A DNA stretch of 64,000 bases from Limnanthes douglasii subsp. nivea (taxonomy: Eukaryota; Streptophyta; Magnoliopsida; Brassicales; Limnanthaceae). Below, piece after piece: positions 21,289 through 31,174 of the stretch; position 1 is the stretch's first letter, and the number at the start of each line of letters is the position of its first letter. Under the pieces are notes generated by a model that saw only the letters and a program-made list of their open reading frames with translations, searched no databases and was not told where the DNA came from. The stretch spans positions 203,631,273 through 203,695,272 of the forward strand of contig JAUPFV010000002.1 in NCBI GenBank assembly GCA_036936605.1, written 5' to 3'. A program made the translations under genes and the position numbers.

Positions 21289-21407
21289 TCTTCGAAGAAC
21301 TCAAGCTACCGAAGAAGTAGAAGATTTAGGAATTTGGGAACATACTTGGAGAAATCTTGATGACTGTAACTAACTTTTTCAAGCTTCTGCCTTTGCCACC
21401 TAGAATT

Positions 21408-22367
21408 AAATTAGTGGAACCTACCATTTTCTTACCAATAATTTAGCTTAGGAATAGTGTACTAAAAAAAACCCTACCATTATTTTAAGAATATTTTAAC
21501 ATGATTTGGAACTCATCGTCTGGTTGCATGAAGTTGATTTTAATGTTGTCATTTGCAAAATGTACCAATTACATGAAATAGATTGTGTTTTATCATACGG
21601 GTTTCACGCACACAAATTAAATTGAAAAATTAATTGAATTAGGGGCTAAGACGTATAAATAACTGTTTGAAAATGAAGAGCGCTAACCATGATTTGATTT
21701 TAGCGTTATTGTGGTGTTATTTTATGTAATATTCTAATGAAAATCTCTTCTTCTAGTAGTTTCTGTTAAGTTTTTATTTAAGTAATATTGTCAACATAAA
21801 TGGAAATCGTTGTTACACACAACATACATATGCCGCAAAATACATCTTTATGCCATCTATGGTTACCTACCAAAATAGATTTCGTTATAAATAGCTTTAC
21901 CAACCTAGAATATTTCTTCATCTACTCAATATCATATATAATCGATTTTTAATTTGTACAATATGGAATGGATTGTTCGAGAAAACCACCCTTTATTGGA
22001 AGTCGTTAAATTTTCTTTAAAAATCGGTTAGAACATAACACCGATATGTTTTTTATAATGAAATTATTTGTAGAATGTACACATATATGGACATCATACA
22101 GCTCCATATCAGCCTCCACGTTGTCGTGAATAAATTGCTATAATGTACAATTTTTTGAATTCGGTTCCAACTGTTAAAGTTACTGATCTTCTGCATGATG
22201 CCAGAGATGCAACATATATGGTATTTTGCTTCCACATTTTTGATTCCATTAAATAACATATGGTTGAAATTTTGAACGATCACCTTTTATGACAATGCTT
22301 ATAACAATTAAAATTGGATATTAACCTTCTAGAAGTAGAAATGGAACGATATAAACTACATAGTGAA
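21408..22367. other. AT-rich spacer right of the LINE
   Basis: No recognised gene. A minus-strand segment 22283-22053 (76 codons) has no family resemblance that I can see. The stretch probably belongs to the tail of the Harbinger element whose transposase lies at 24058-25344, because the tandem repeats at 22368 continue directly into that sequence once the MULE is removed. Confidence 0.35.
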
Positions 22368-22518
22368 AACTTAAATTAAAAACAATAAACTTAAATAGCA
22401 TAGTCTAAACTTAAATTAAAAATAATACACTTAAATAACATAGTACAAACTTAAATCAGAAACAACACAATAAAACAACATAAAACAAACTTAAATTAAA
22501 AATAGTACATTTAAACAA
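22368..22518. repeat. 40-bp tandem repeat, four units, the last split by the MULE
   Basis: Units 22368-22407, 22408-22447 and 22448-22487 are each exactly 40 bases and start AACTTAAATT or AACTTAAATC. The fourth runs 22488-22518 (31 bases) and resumes after the MULE at 24043-24051 (9 bases), again giving 40. The preceding 40 bases look like a more decayed unit. This independently fixes the MULE borders. Confidence 0.85.
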
Positions 22519-22911
22519 GGCTTAAATCGCTACTTCGTCCCTCAACTATCACGTTTTGTGTCATTTAGTCCCTCAACAAAAAAATCACGGTTGAGGGTCC
22601 CTCGTCTATCAAAAATCTATAAATTCAGTTTCCGCGCATGGTTTTTGCTATAATGCTGCCACGTGTCACTATAGTTAAATGGTTTGCGTTCCACAGATAG
22701 TCTTTTAACTTTTAATTCTATTTTTACCCTTCAAATTTAATATTTTTTAAATATATTTTTTTATTTTTTATTTTTAGTTTTTCTCAAAACAGAGTATAAC
22801 AAAATTTGCTATACTCTATTTTTTTTTCCAATTACTTTAGTTGGGTTGGTCCCTTCTTGTGGATATCGTTGATTATTGTCTCAAGGGAAATCAATTCATG
22901 GAATTGAGGTG

Positions 22912-22960
22912 AAAGCTGATCTTGATTGCCACAAAATCAAGATCAAGATCAGCTTTCACG
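22912..22960. repeat. Perfect 17-bp stem hairpin inside the Pack-MULE
   Basis: TGAAAGCTGATCTTGAT is followed about 14 bases later by its exact reverse complement ATCAAGATCAGCTTTCA. It lies just upstream of the captured LRR fragment, perhaps at a capture junction. Confidence 0.7.
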
Positions 22961-23029
22961 TGAAGCTGTTATAAGCTTTTGAATATGAGAACTACATTTG
23001 CAACCCGGTCCTCCTGTCCAAAACATGAA

Positions 23030-23371
23030 GACATTACTATATCTCGGGAAGCATCCCTTTTGAGATCGGAAATCTCGTAAGCCTTACCGGACTTGGTTTA
23101 GAAAGAAACTAATTGACTGGGGAAATTCTGGAATCAGTTGGTAAGCTTTTGAATATGAGAGCACTGTACTTACATTCAAATCAGTTGACCGAGTGGATTC
23201 CATCTTCTATAGGAAACATCACTCACTTACTGTCTCTCTATCGGATGGCTGGTCAATGAGTTGGATGCAATACACAATTTGAGCTTTTAAAATTAGTATC
23301 ATCAAATACCTTGAAAGCAATAAAATGGTTAGTCCTGTTTCTGGGTCCAAACTCTATGTATATTCCTCTCA
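23030..23371 (+). pseudogene. Captured LRR receptor-type gene fragment
   Basis: From about 23030 one frame reads HYYISGSIPFEIGNLVSLTG, then LGLERN, a stop, LTGEILESVGKLLNMRALYL, HSNQLTEWIPSSIGNITHLL. These are consecutive plant-type leucine-rich repeats (consensus L.LS.N.LTG.IP..IG.L..L), as found in LRR receptor kinases and receptor-like proteins. About three repeats remain, with no signal peptide, kinase or membrane segment. The end at 23371, CCTCTCAG|GTAAGTCT, is a perfect splice donor, suggesting that the captured DNA included an exon-intron border. One nonsense codon, so not a gene in itself; it could be transcribed as a small RNA source. Confidence 0.75.
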
Positions 23372-23734
23372 GGTAAGTCTTAATTGCCTTTACGCATTAG
23401 TTGTGGATGTGAAAGTGTATTATCGAATTGGAGTGTCCTTAATTTGCATAAATATATTATTAATCTTAATTCACTATTTTCTCAACGCCTCTGATAGCTC
23501 GATATGTCTCTTGTGAACTCTTGGCTTTTATGCTTCCTTAGGCTCAAGGCACTGTTAATAAAACAGAGTATTAGAAAAACCAATTTATAGATTTGCTTTT
23601 ATGCTGCCTCAGCCGTCTCCTTAAAAGATTTGTTTTTAATACCCTATTTGTATTTAAGTCTTTGCTTGTGCAGAAATGAAGAGAAGTGGAACTAACATTG
23701 TTCTATTAAATAGAACAGAGTATCGTATACTCTG

Positions 23735-23735
<1 letters not shown>

Positions 23736-23801
<66 letters not shown>
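23736..23801. repeat. (TA)n microsatellite in the Pack-MULE
   Basis: About 33 uninterrupted TA units at the inner edge of the right TIR. Confidence 0.95.
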
Positions 23802-23803
<2 letters not shown>

Positions 23804-24057
23804 AATAATAGTAAATTCGAAGGGTAAAAATGAAATTAAAAGTCGAAGGACTATTTGTGGAACGCAAACCATTTAACTATAGTGACACGTGGTAGCATTA
23901 CAACAAAACTCACGCGCAGGGACTGAATTTATAGATTTTTTATAGACGAGGGACCCCTCAACCGTGATTTTTTTGTCGAGGGACTAAATAACACAAAACG
24001 TGATAGTGGAGGGACGAAACAACGATTTAAGCCTTTAAACAACATAAAATACTACTC

Positions 24058-24177
24058 TTATCGACCATGTTCGGACCAGACATATTTTATAAGATCATTA
24101 TGTAGTCGTTTGTTTAATATTTCGTTGATGATAGATTGATCACGAATCATATAGTCTTCAAGGGAATAATTTACAAT

Positions 24178-24249
<72 letters not shown>

Positions 24250-25344
24250 CCATATTCATATATACGTGCCCCTGCTTTACGAGATATGATGAGATCAGTT
24301 TCATCTTTATCGAAATTTTTGTCTGCATACTCATCACGTTCGTCTTCCACAATCATGTTATGTAATATCAAATATGTAATTAACATATTTAAAAGATTTT
24401 TTGTACTCCAACCGCAACCAGGGTTTTTTTTGTTATGGCAAACTGAGCTTGTAGAATATCGAACGCTAATTCCATGTCCTTACAATATGATCATTGCATT
24501 TTAGAGAATATTTTTTCTTAAAGGTTAGTTAGTGATCAAATAGTTCCAATAAGTGCTTCCCATTTTGGATAAATATCATCCGCAAAATAGTATGTAATGT
24601 TATGCACATGACAATTTAAAACATAAGCTACGATTGGAGTCATCCCGCTAATTAAGTTATTAAATAATGGTGAATAGTTGAAAACGATCATATCCTTTTG
24701 AGCTCATGGAATAACAAAACATGCATGTCGTATCCATGTAATATGGGAAGTAACTACTTCTAACACAATAGTTGGTGTTTTGGACCTACCAATGTATACT
24801 CATTGCCAACCAGTTGGACAGTTTCTCCAAGCGCAGTGCATAGAATTAAGTGAACCGATTATATCGGAAAATATTAGACGTTCAGCTTTGGCGAGTAGTC
24901 TGCGTAAAAATTATGATGTTGGTCCAAGTAGGTACTCTCTTTTATACAAAGTTATTATAATTTCAAAAAACTCTTATCTAATATTATAAAATTCCATCAA
25001 CCCATATGAAATGTTTCATCCAAAATATCCACAGGCATTGCATAAGCTAGCATATGTAAAGTAACGATTACTTTCTGATGTGGGATAAGTTTGTTGCGTT
25101 TATTCGCATCTAGACCTTATCAAATGTATATATTTACTTGTTGAACGTCTTTCCTAATAAAAAAAATAACAATTAACGATTCATACGAGTAACACAGTCT
25201 AAAATCATCATCAAAGAATGTTAGATTCTCAATAAAATAATATGTTATTAGTTTTGTGTGCCCATCTTCATAGTTACGGTGTTTTTACTTTTGATCGTGA
25301 ACAGAGCCATGAGGCTTTGAAGTTTCGGCGCTTGAATTTGTCAT
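24058..25344 (-). pseudogene. PIF/Harbinger-type transposase (HARBI1/ALP1-like), broken
   Basis: Reading - in shifting frames gives the plant Harbinger transposase order: N-terminal DDDFRLCYS (about 25200), DANKRNKLIPHQKVIVTLHM then LAYAMPVDILDETFHMG (about 25100-25020), RLIFSDIIGSLNSMHCAWRN with CPTGWQ (about 24840), RSKTPTIVLEVVTSH and WIRHACFV (about 24750), VHNITYYFADDIYPKWEAL (about 24570), LILHNMIVEDERDEY (about 24360) and the end HNDLIKYVWSEHGR with stop at 24058. These include the DDE nuclease surroundings. Stops (for example after GWQ), shifts and a (TA)n insertion near the C-terminus disable it. TIRs of the element were not identified. Confidence 0.82.
24181..24248. repeat. (TA)n microsatellite within the Harbinger transposase
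   Basis: About 33 TA units. It separates codons of the transposase (ARIYEYGN on one side, NYSLEDYMIRDQS on the other), so it expanded inside the decayed coding sequence. The open frames here rich in I and Y are artefacts of the repeat. Confidence 0.95.
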
Positions 25345-25702
25345 ATCGGAGAAGTGTTTTATGGTGAGGGAATTTTCTTCTTTAAGATATTACCAAAATG
25401 ATGATCAAGAGTAGTATTATTAACCAATAAATCAACTTTTTCACAATGATTAGATCTTCTATTTATAGCTACTTAATTTCTAAATTATAAGGATGTATGT
25501 CACGTGTATCTTATGACACGTATCAACCATCTGTTACAAAAGATTACTATTTACCCCTTATTTTCCATGTGTATTTTAATATATATTATATTTGTCTCAA
25601 ATATGTATGTTATTTTCAAGTTATTTCTATCTTCATTTGATCTTTACCTTTAGGTGGCACTGCATATCATCACTTATCTTACTGATGTTGTAATCTTATC
25701 GT
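25345..25702. other. Spacer upstream of the Harbinger transposase
   Basis: AT-rich, no coding signal. It would be the 5' side of the Harbinger gene and resumes at 35396 once T3 is removed. Contains CACGTGTATCTTATGACACG near 25500, an imperfect palindrome. Confidence 0.3.
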
Positions 25703-26045
25703 TGATTAGATATGAACTTTAAGAGGAGTTTTCTGTGTCAAACAATACTTAGAAGGACTAATTCGTGATAAAATTTTTGATTGCTTAAGTTGTAGAGAGA
25801 GAAAGTCAACACTCTTAGAGAGATAAAGTATATTATATTAATCAATCCCTTTCCCAAATCAGGTGGGGTCCTTTTATAGTATAAGTGATGGGCCCCACGG
25901 GCTCAACTACCTCTTAATTACAAACTTGACCCTTACTTTTATTGTTTAATGACAATTAATCTTATTTCAATATTTACTTTACAATTTGTCCTTAACTTTG
26001 TTGTTTCTTTGCAATTTCACCCTTGTCTTTTATTCTTCCTTATCA
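25703..26045 (-). repeat. T3 3' LTR (343 bp)
   Basis: On + it runs from TGATTAGATATGAAC to CTTCCTTATCA. Matches 35051-35390 throughout, with a 3-base indel near the start. The following gtagccccatagtcc is, on -, the polypurine-like GGACTATGGGGCTAC. Confidence 0.88.
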
Positions 26046-26749
26046 GTAGCCCCATAGTCCTTGTTAAATATATTTTTACAAGGATTGTGATGAAGCCTTC
26101 GAATTTCTTCTTATCTTGCAATTTTACTCATAAAATACCTCTTCGAAAATTACTTTCTGTCCTCCTCAACAATATCTACATAGCCCCCCAATCCTTGCAA
26201 TTTGTTAGCAAAGACTAGAACGTAGCCCAACATAAATTTTTGTCCCCTCGAAATAATCTTATCGGAAACAATCATGTAGACATTCCAGTGGCCTCGAACT
26301 TACTCCTTCGAAAATCATCGTATCCACTTCGAAGACAATCATACAAGTATAATTGGTTGTAGCCCCAGTCTTGGCTAACTAATTGTAAAAACAAGATTAT
26401 ACTTACACATTTTTCACAAAAACTTTTACTAGAAAAATCCCTTCGAATTTCCCAATGTCAGTTTTCATATCCCAATCAACAATCTCCAGCATTTTCTTTA
26501 ATGATGTCATCCTACAAAAAGTTTTGTCACCAAATATTTTAAGAGATATTATTACACTTCCCAAAGCTTCTCATCATACCTTTTGCCTCTTCACCTTCTA
26601 TCACAGATATCGATTCACTACAAATGCACCTATATTACCTATAACACCCCTAGGCAAACAAAGGAAAATATCCCCAGACCTTTTTCTCACCCAAAGGCCA
26701 TCTACTTCTATAAATACTTTTATTTATCATTCACAATCCAAACTATTCT
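26046..26749. other. T3 region between 3' LTR and aORF, with TATA box candidate
   Basis: The polypurine motif lies directly inside the LTR. TATAAATA at 26709-26716 sits in a C/T-rich context just upstream of the aORF homology, as in T1, T2 and T4. The aORF N-terminus seen in T2 is not recognisable here, so it was lost or is too diverged. No other coding signal. Confidence 0.45.
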
Positions 26750-28812
26750 AGTCAAGTATCTACAGCTCCCCCAACAATTTCTGAAGAGGAACCTCTGAGA
26801 ATTTCCCCAAAGTCCAAAGGTGATATCACTCTTCCTTTGGAACTTGATGCAATTGTGGGCAAAAACATCCGAGGCATCAAGAACAAGCATCTGGTCTCAC
26901 TCCATAATATCTCATACAAGTATTTCTTGCCATCGGAAGAAACCATGCTAAGGACTCGATGATGCATCCTCTCATATATTACCCTCAGATTCCCCGTGAA
27001 AGGTGAGAACCCCTTGTCAGTTAAAGACAATGAATTGATTGTCTATAGTGAATTCATGAATTGGGGGCTAAGGTACCCCTTACACCCGTTCTTCATCGAA
27101 TACTTTTCCAAAATCGATCTCTTCCCTTCACAAGCTGGTCCAAACATGTGGTTCACGCTTATGGCGTGTATCATGGCTTCTCAGATTTCTGGCAACGAAT
27201 TTTCTTTAGAGCAGCTCATCGGATTATCTGGATTGGCCAAAAATCCATTTTTCCCTTTCTACTCACTAAGCTTTGGACGTAGACAAAAAATAGTGGTTAT
27301 TGGGAAACAAGCTCTGAGTCTAAGCCCTCGAATCCACACAAACTGTCTCTTTTGTGGACTAACAGATGTAAGTCTCTCAACTCTTACTTTAATCTTCCTC
27401 GGACAATAATTTACTAACTTTATTCCTCGAACTTTTACACAGCTATGACCGTAATTTCAAAACCCTATGCTGATTATGTGGAAAGTTCAACCAAAGTCTT
27501 CACCAAACTCAGTGAATGGGCCAAAGAAAACTGGGAAAACAAATTCCGCATTTGCTTTATGAACAACAACTTAGCCAAGAGTCGACTCTATAGGCTAAAC
27601 TCCCTCGACAGACTAACTATGAAAGAGTTGATGACTCCTCCCTCTCAACATGAAGTCCTCGATCAAGTGAAAAAGAAGAATATCGTTATTTACCTTCCGA
27701 AGCGCTCCCAAGCCAAAAGTAACTTGGATGATTCCGAAGAAGAAGTATCAACGAAGAATCTTCAATCAGACTATGAGGGATTAACTACTAACCAAGAGCC
27801 AACCTCTTTGCAAAATACTGTAACAACCACCTTAGTTTCCCCTCCTCGGAAAACAGTCCATCCCATCAAGTAGAAAGAAACCAAGAAAAAACAAGTTATT
27901 TTGGAGCCTATCCAGGAAATCTCCGAGGGCACTGGAGCTCAAGATGCTGCAACTGAAGATAAAGATAAAGATAAAGAAAATTTAGGTCAAATGCCAACCT
28001 CCCCACTTATCCTATCTTCAAGTCCATCATCGAATAATGATCTCCCAAGATTATGATCTCTCCCAATTCCTCGAAGTGATCCTCCCCAAACTGTTGATCC
28101 CATCATTTTAACTAGTGAGTCTTCGAACTTTGATTCTACTGAAATAGGTTCTCCCACCAGTTTCTTCGAAATTCCTCAGGGCGATGAATTTTCTCTAACC
28201 GTTCGAAGTCTACTTCATGCCTCTGTTAGCATGGGAAAAAAGATGCAACATCTAGACGACAAGAAAAACCACTACAAATTCAAAACTTCCTTTGCTTCCT
28301 CACAGCTTGAAGATATAAAGAAACAACACTCCAATCTAGAAAGACAAGCTGATGCAATTTGGGAAAATTTGGTTGCCTCAAAAAACTATATTCTTCTTCT
28401 AGAGAAGTGTTGTCAAGAAGAAAGGGATCTTTACCATAAAAAGACCAGTGCTCAAGAAAGACTCCTTACAGAACTCAAAAAGGCTCACGAACTTTCAACA
28501 AAAGGGTTTAAGGATTGTTTGGAAGACTTTGAGACGATAGTAGTAGAAAAGAAATATCTACTGAGGAATCTTGAGGCATAAAAAGAAAAAGTTATGAATA
28601 CCTACGCAGCAAAATGCGTAGACAAGCTCAATGCCAGAGATGCTACCACTCGAGCAGGATTGATTACCCAAATTCACGAGGAGTACCCTAAGTATGACTT
28701 AGGCAGTTTTTGGAAAATTTTCTCCCCCGAACTTTGTCCACCAAACATTGTTGTGAGTGAAAATGACTCATCGGATTCCAAAGAGAGTGACTCCTTGAAA
28801 CATTCTGAGTAA
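26750..28812 (+). pseudogene. T3 antisense ORF (aORF)
   Basis: Homology starts about 26760 (TISEEEPLRISPKSKGDITL), then NKHLVSLHNISYKYFLPSEE. The conserved core follows at 27043-27210: EFMNWGLRYPLHPFFIEYFS and PNMWFTLMACIMASQISGNE. After a shift the last exon-1 block is PHKLSLLWTNR, then an intron (27368-27442), then MTVISKPYADYVESSTKVFT and EWAKENWENKFRICFMNN in exon 2. Later come a coiled coil (28231-28581, LEDIKKQHSNLERQADAIWE) and an acidic tail (VSENDSSDSKESDSLKHSE) ending at 28812. Domain order is the same as in T2 and T7 despite low identity. Several stops and shifts. Function unknown. Confidence 0.78.
27368..27442 (+). other. Intron in the T3 aORF (75 bp, phase 1)
   Basis: Donor ACTAACAGAT|GTAAGTCTCT, acceptor CGAACTTTTACACAG|CTATGACC. 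Splicing in the frame of LLWTNR gives a split codon T+CT and continues MTVISKPY. Same site and phase as in T2, T5 and T7. Confidence 0.75.
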
Positions 28813-29287
28813 GGAATACTCTGTTGTTCCAACCCTTTTTGTACTAGTCCTTGTTAATTTTGAGGTTGTTTTTTGTAATGGTATCAACATGTTCCGAAGA
28901 AAATTTATCTCAATTCCCCTTGTATGCCATTGTAACACTTTATTAATTTATAAAATTTGCAACTTCATATTGGGTATGAAAAACATTGTATGTTAACTTG
29001 CGTTGAATATAATAATTACTTTATGCCAACTTTTGTTGGTCATAATAATCATTGTCTGCTGACCTTAGGCATGTTTATAATTGTCATAATTGGTAACCTA
29101 CTTATCCGATCATAACTTATGAATCAGAAACAATAGTTCAAGGCAAAAGTTCAATTGTATTTATCAGCTAATAATGGCACATCGTTAAAACCTTCCTGTG
29201 CCTAACGAGATAGGAAAGAGTATGCCTTTGCTGTTTTTCCAAACCTGAGAAATAAAAAAGAATCATTACATGTCAAGATTTTCACTC
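28813..29287. other. T3 spacer between convergent aORF and pol ends
   Basis: Non-coding, AT-rich. Holds imperfect repeats around TTGTTGGTCATAATAATC, and at 29181-29227 the box atcgttaaaaccttcc...ataggaaagagtatgcct shared with T2, T4, T6 and T7. Transcripts from both strands would end here. Confidence 0.5.
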
Positions 29288-31035
29288 TTACTCTAGATAC
29301 AACTTTAGATGCTCCATGTTCCATGAATGCTTGAGGTATCTCCCCTCTTTATCCTTTAACAGATACGTTCCCTGTTTCACTTTCTCTGTTACTTCATAAG
29401 GGCCTTCCTAATTCGGTCCCAATTTTCCGAGGCTTTTTTCTTTGGTATGAAGAAAGATTTTTCGTAATACCTTGTCCCCCACCTTTAAATTCCTCTGCTT
29501 CACTTGTGAATCTTATCTACTCCTCATTAATGTTTGATAGTGTAGAGACTTCAATTGTGCACCTCGTCTTTTTTCTTCTACCAAATCAAGTTTTCTAGCC
29601 CTGCTTTGATCATTCAAGTCCTCTGTATAAGCTGCCACACGGTATGATGGGAAAATAATCTCCGAGGGGACCAGCTTATCCATTGTGTATACCAAAGCAA
29701 ACAGAGATACCGAGGTTGTAGTTCGCAACGTTGTTCTATAGGCCTACAATACTTCCTGTAAATAATCTGGCCATTTTCCAGCCTTTCCTTCCAATTTTTT
29801 CTTTAATTCGTCAAGAATTGTTCTATTGGTCACCTCCACCTAACTATTAGCTTGCAGATGAAACGGAGCAGAAAAACATTGTTGTATGCCCCTAGAAATC
29901 CAGAAGCTCTTAAACTCCTTATTATCAAATTGGGGTCCATTATCCATTGTGATTTTTATTGGAACCTCAAAACGACAACAAATGTTTGATACCACAAACT
30001 TGATAACATCTTTTGCCTTCGTCCCCGCTAAAGTTTCTGCTTCCACCCACTTGGAAAAATAATCAACCGCTACTATAATCGTTTGTCTTCCCCAGATGTC
30101 ATTGGTAAAGGACCAACCGAATCAATACCCCATCTATTGAATGACAATGCTTCAGAAATACTTTCCATTAGAACCCCTAGCTTATATATTATATTGGCAT
30201 ACCTTTGGCATGTATCACACCTTTTTACCAATTCCTTAGCGTCACCGGAAATAGTCGGCCAATAATACCCAGCTAGAAACACTCTTTGAATTAATGCTTT
30301 ATATCCACAATGTGTCGATCCTTCCCCATCATGCAATTCTGATAGGACAAATTGCGACTCATCCTTAGCCAAACATCTAAGAAACGGCCTACTAAAGGAC
30401 TTCTTGTATAACGCTCCTCCCAAAAGGATATAGCCATGAGACTTAAACCAGATTCTCTTAGCCTCTGATTTATCTATTGGTAAAATGTTTTTTTCCAAAA
30501 AGTCCACAATCTTCGACCTCCAATCGTCTGTAATCACATTGCTTTCCTCCTCTATCGCCATCAATTGCGCTGTATTTCTCGTAACCGAGGGACACTCTTG
30601 AGTTATGACCCAATGATGATTTTATGAACGTGAAGGAGATGCTAAGGAATCAGGGATCATATTTTCTTCTCTTTGAACATGCTCATATCTAACTTCGTCG
30701 AAAGTTAAAACCAGATCCTTCAACACTTTCAAGTATTTGACTAGCTGATCCTTTCTTGCCTCTGATTCTCCCAAAGCTTGGTTAATCACCAATTGTGAAT
30801 TACTGATTAATTTAACCCTTCTTGCCCCACACACGTGAGCCAATATCAACCCTGCCAACGCTGCCTCATACTCCGCCTCATTATTTGTTGCTTTAAAACC
30901 AAAATGTATGGCCTGAAACATCACTATCCCATCAGGAGAAATCAATTCAACTCCAACACCACTTCCGGAAACATTCGACCCCCCGTCAGTCCGAACCAAC
31001 CATTGTGTCCTATCTTGCTGATGACCAATTTCCAT
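29288..31035 (-). pseudogene. T3 archaeal-type RNase H and integrase
   Basis: Starts near 31035 with WLVRTDGGSNVSGSGVGVEL, FKATNNEAEYEAALAGLILA and LISNSQLVINQ: the second, archaeal-type RNase H of Tat elements. The third acidic residue is N (SNSQ) where T4 and T5 keep D (TDSQ, SDSR). Integrase follows: HHCC finger THCGYKALIQRVFLAGYYWP with CDTCQRYAN, catalytic GIDSVGPLPM, MDNGPQFDNKEF and (after a stop) VEVTNR. The tail LRKIFLHTKEKSLGKLGPN and the end WNMEHLKLYLE (stop 29288) complete it. Integrase would insert the DNA copy into the host genome. About four stops interrupt the region. Confidence 0.88.
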
Positions 31036-31174
31036 ATATGCTATTTCCTAATGAAATTCGACCAAAAAGTCTGCCAAAGCCTGAGCCTTTATAGCTGTTT
31101 GAGGCTCAAAGGTCATGTCAAAATCTCCCAATTCGACTGACCATTTTAGTCATTCTTCCTCATATATCCGGCCT

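Larger units (their letters stand above)
9567..21392 (-). mobile_element. L1-type LINE retrotransposon, interrupted by T2
   Basis: Carries ORF1 (21288-19974) and ORF2 (19977 downward) of a plant L1-clade LINE: gag-like protein, endonuclease, RT, zinc-finger domain and RNase H. The ends are set by a 15-bp target-site duplication with one mismatch, TTGCCAACTAGAATT at 9552-9566 and TTGCCACCTAGAATT at 21393-21407. At the 3' end (left) the - strand finishes GGGGGAAAA, a short poly(A). Without the 5,944 bp of T2 and its extra duplication copy, the element is about 5.9 kb, a normal full length. It has scattered stops and shifts, so it is inactive but not old. Confidence 0.88.
22519..24033. mobile_element. 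Pack-MULE: Mutator-like element with long TIRs and captured LRR gene fragment
   Basis: A 1,515-bp element. It starts GGCTTAAATCGCTACTTCGT and ends with the reverse complement GGCTTAAATCGTTGTTTCGT. TIRs extend about 240 bp (22519-22760 and 23795-24033) with modest divergence. The 9-bp duplication TTTAAACAA lies at 22510-22518 and 24034-24042. No transposase is encoded. Inside lies a fragment of a plant leucine-rich-repeat gene, which makes this a Pack-MULE, plus a long (TA)n tract. The TIRs contain sense and inverted copies of ACTATAGTGACACGTG-like sequence. Confidence 0.9.

Noticed and set aside
22053..22283. 76-codon frame on - in the spacer
   Set aside because: No recognisable domain; AT-rich region with open frames by chance.
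24136..24504. Open frames rich in alternating I and Y on both strands
   Set aside because: Direct translation of the (TA)n tract; the surrounding residues belong to the Harbinger transposase in another frame.
30622..31035. Possible host-type RNase H gene
   Set aside because: It is the archaeal-type RNase H domain of T3 pol, in line between RT and integrase.
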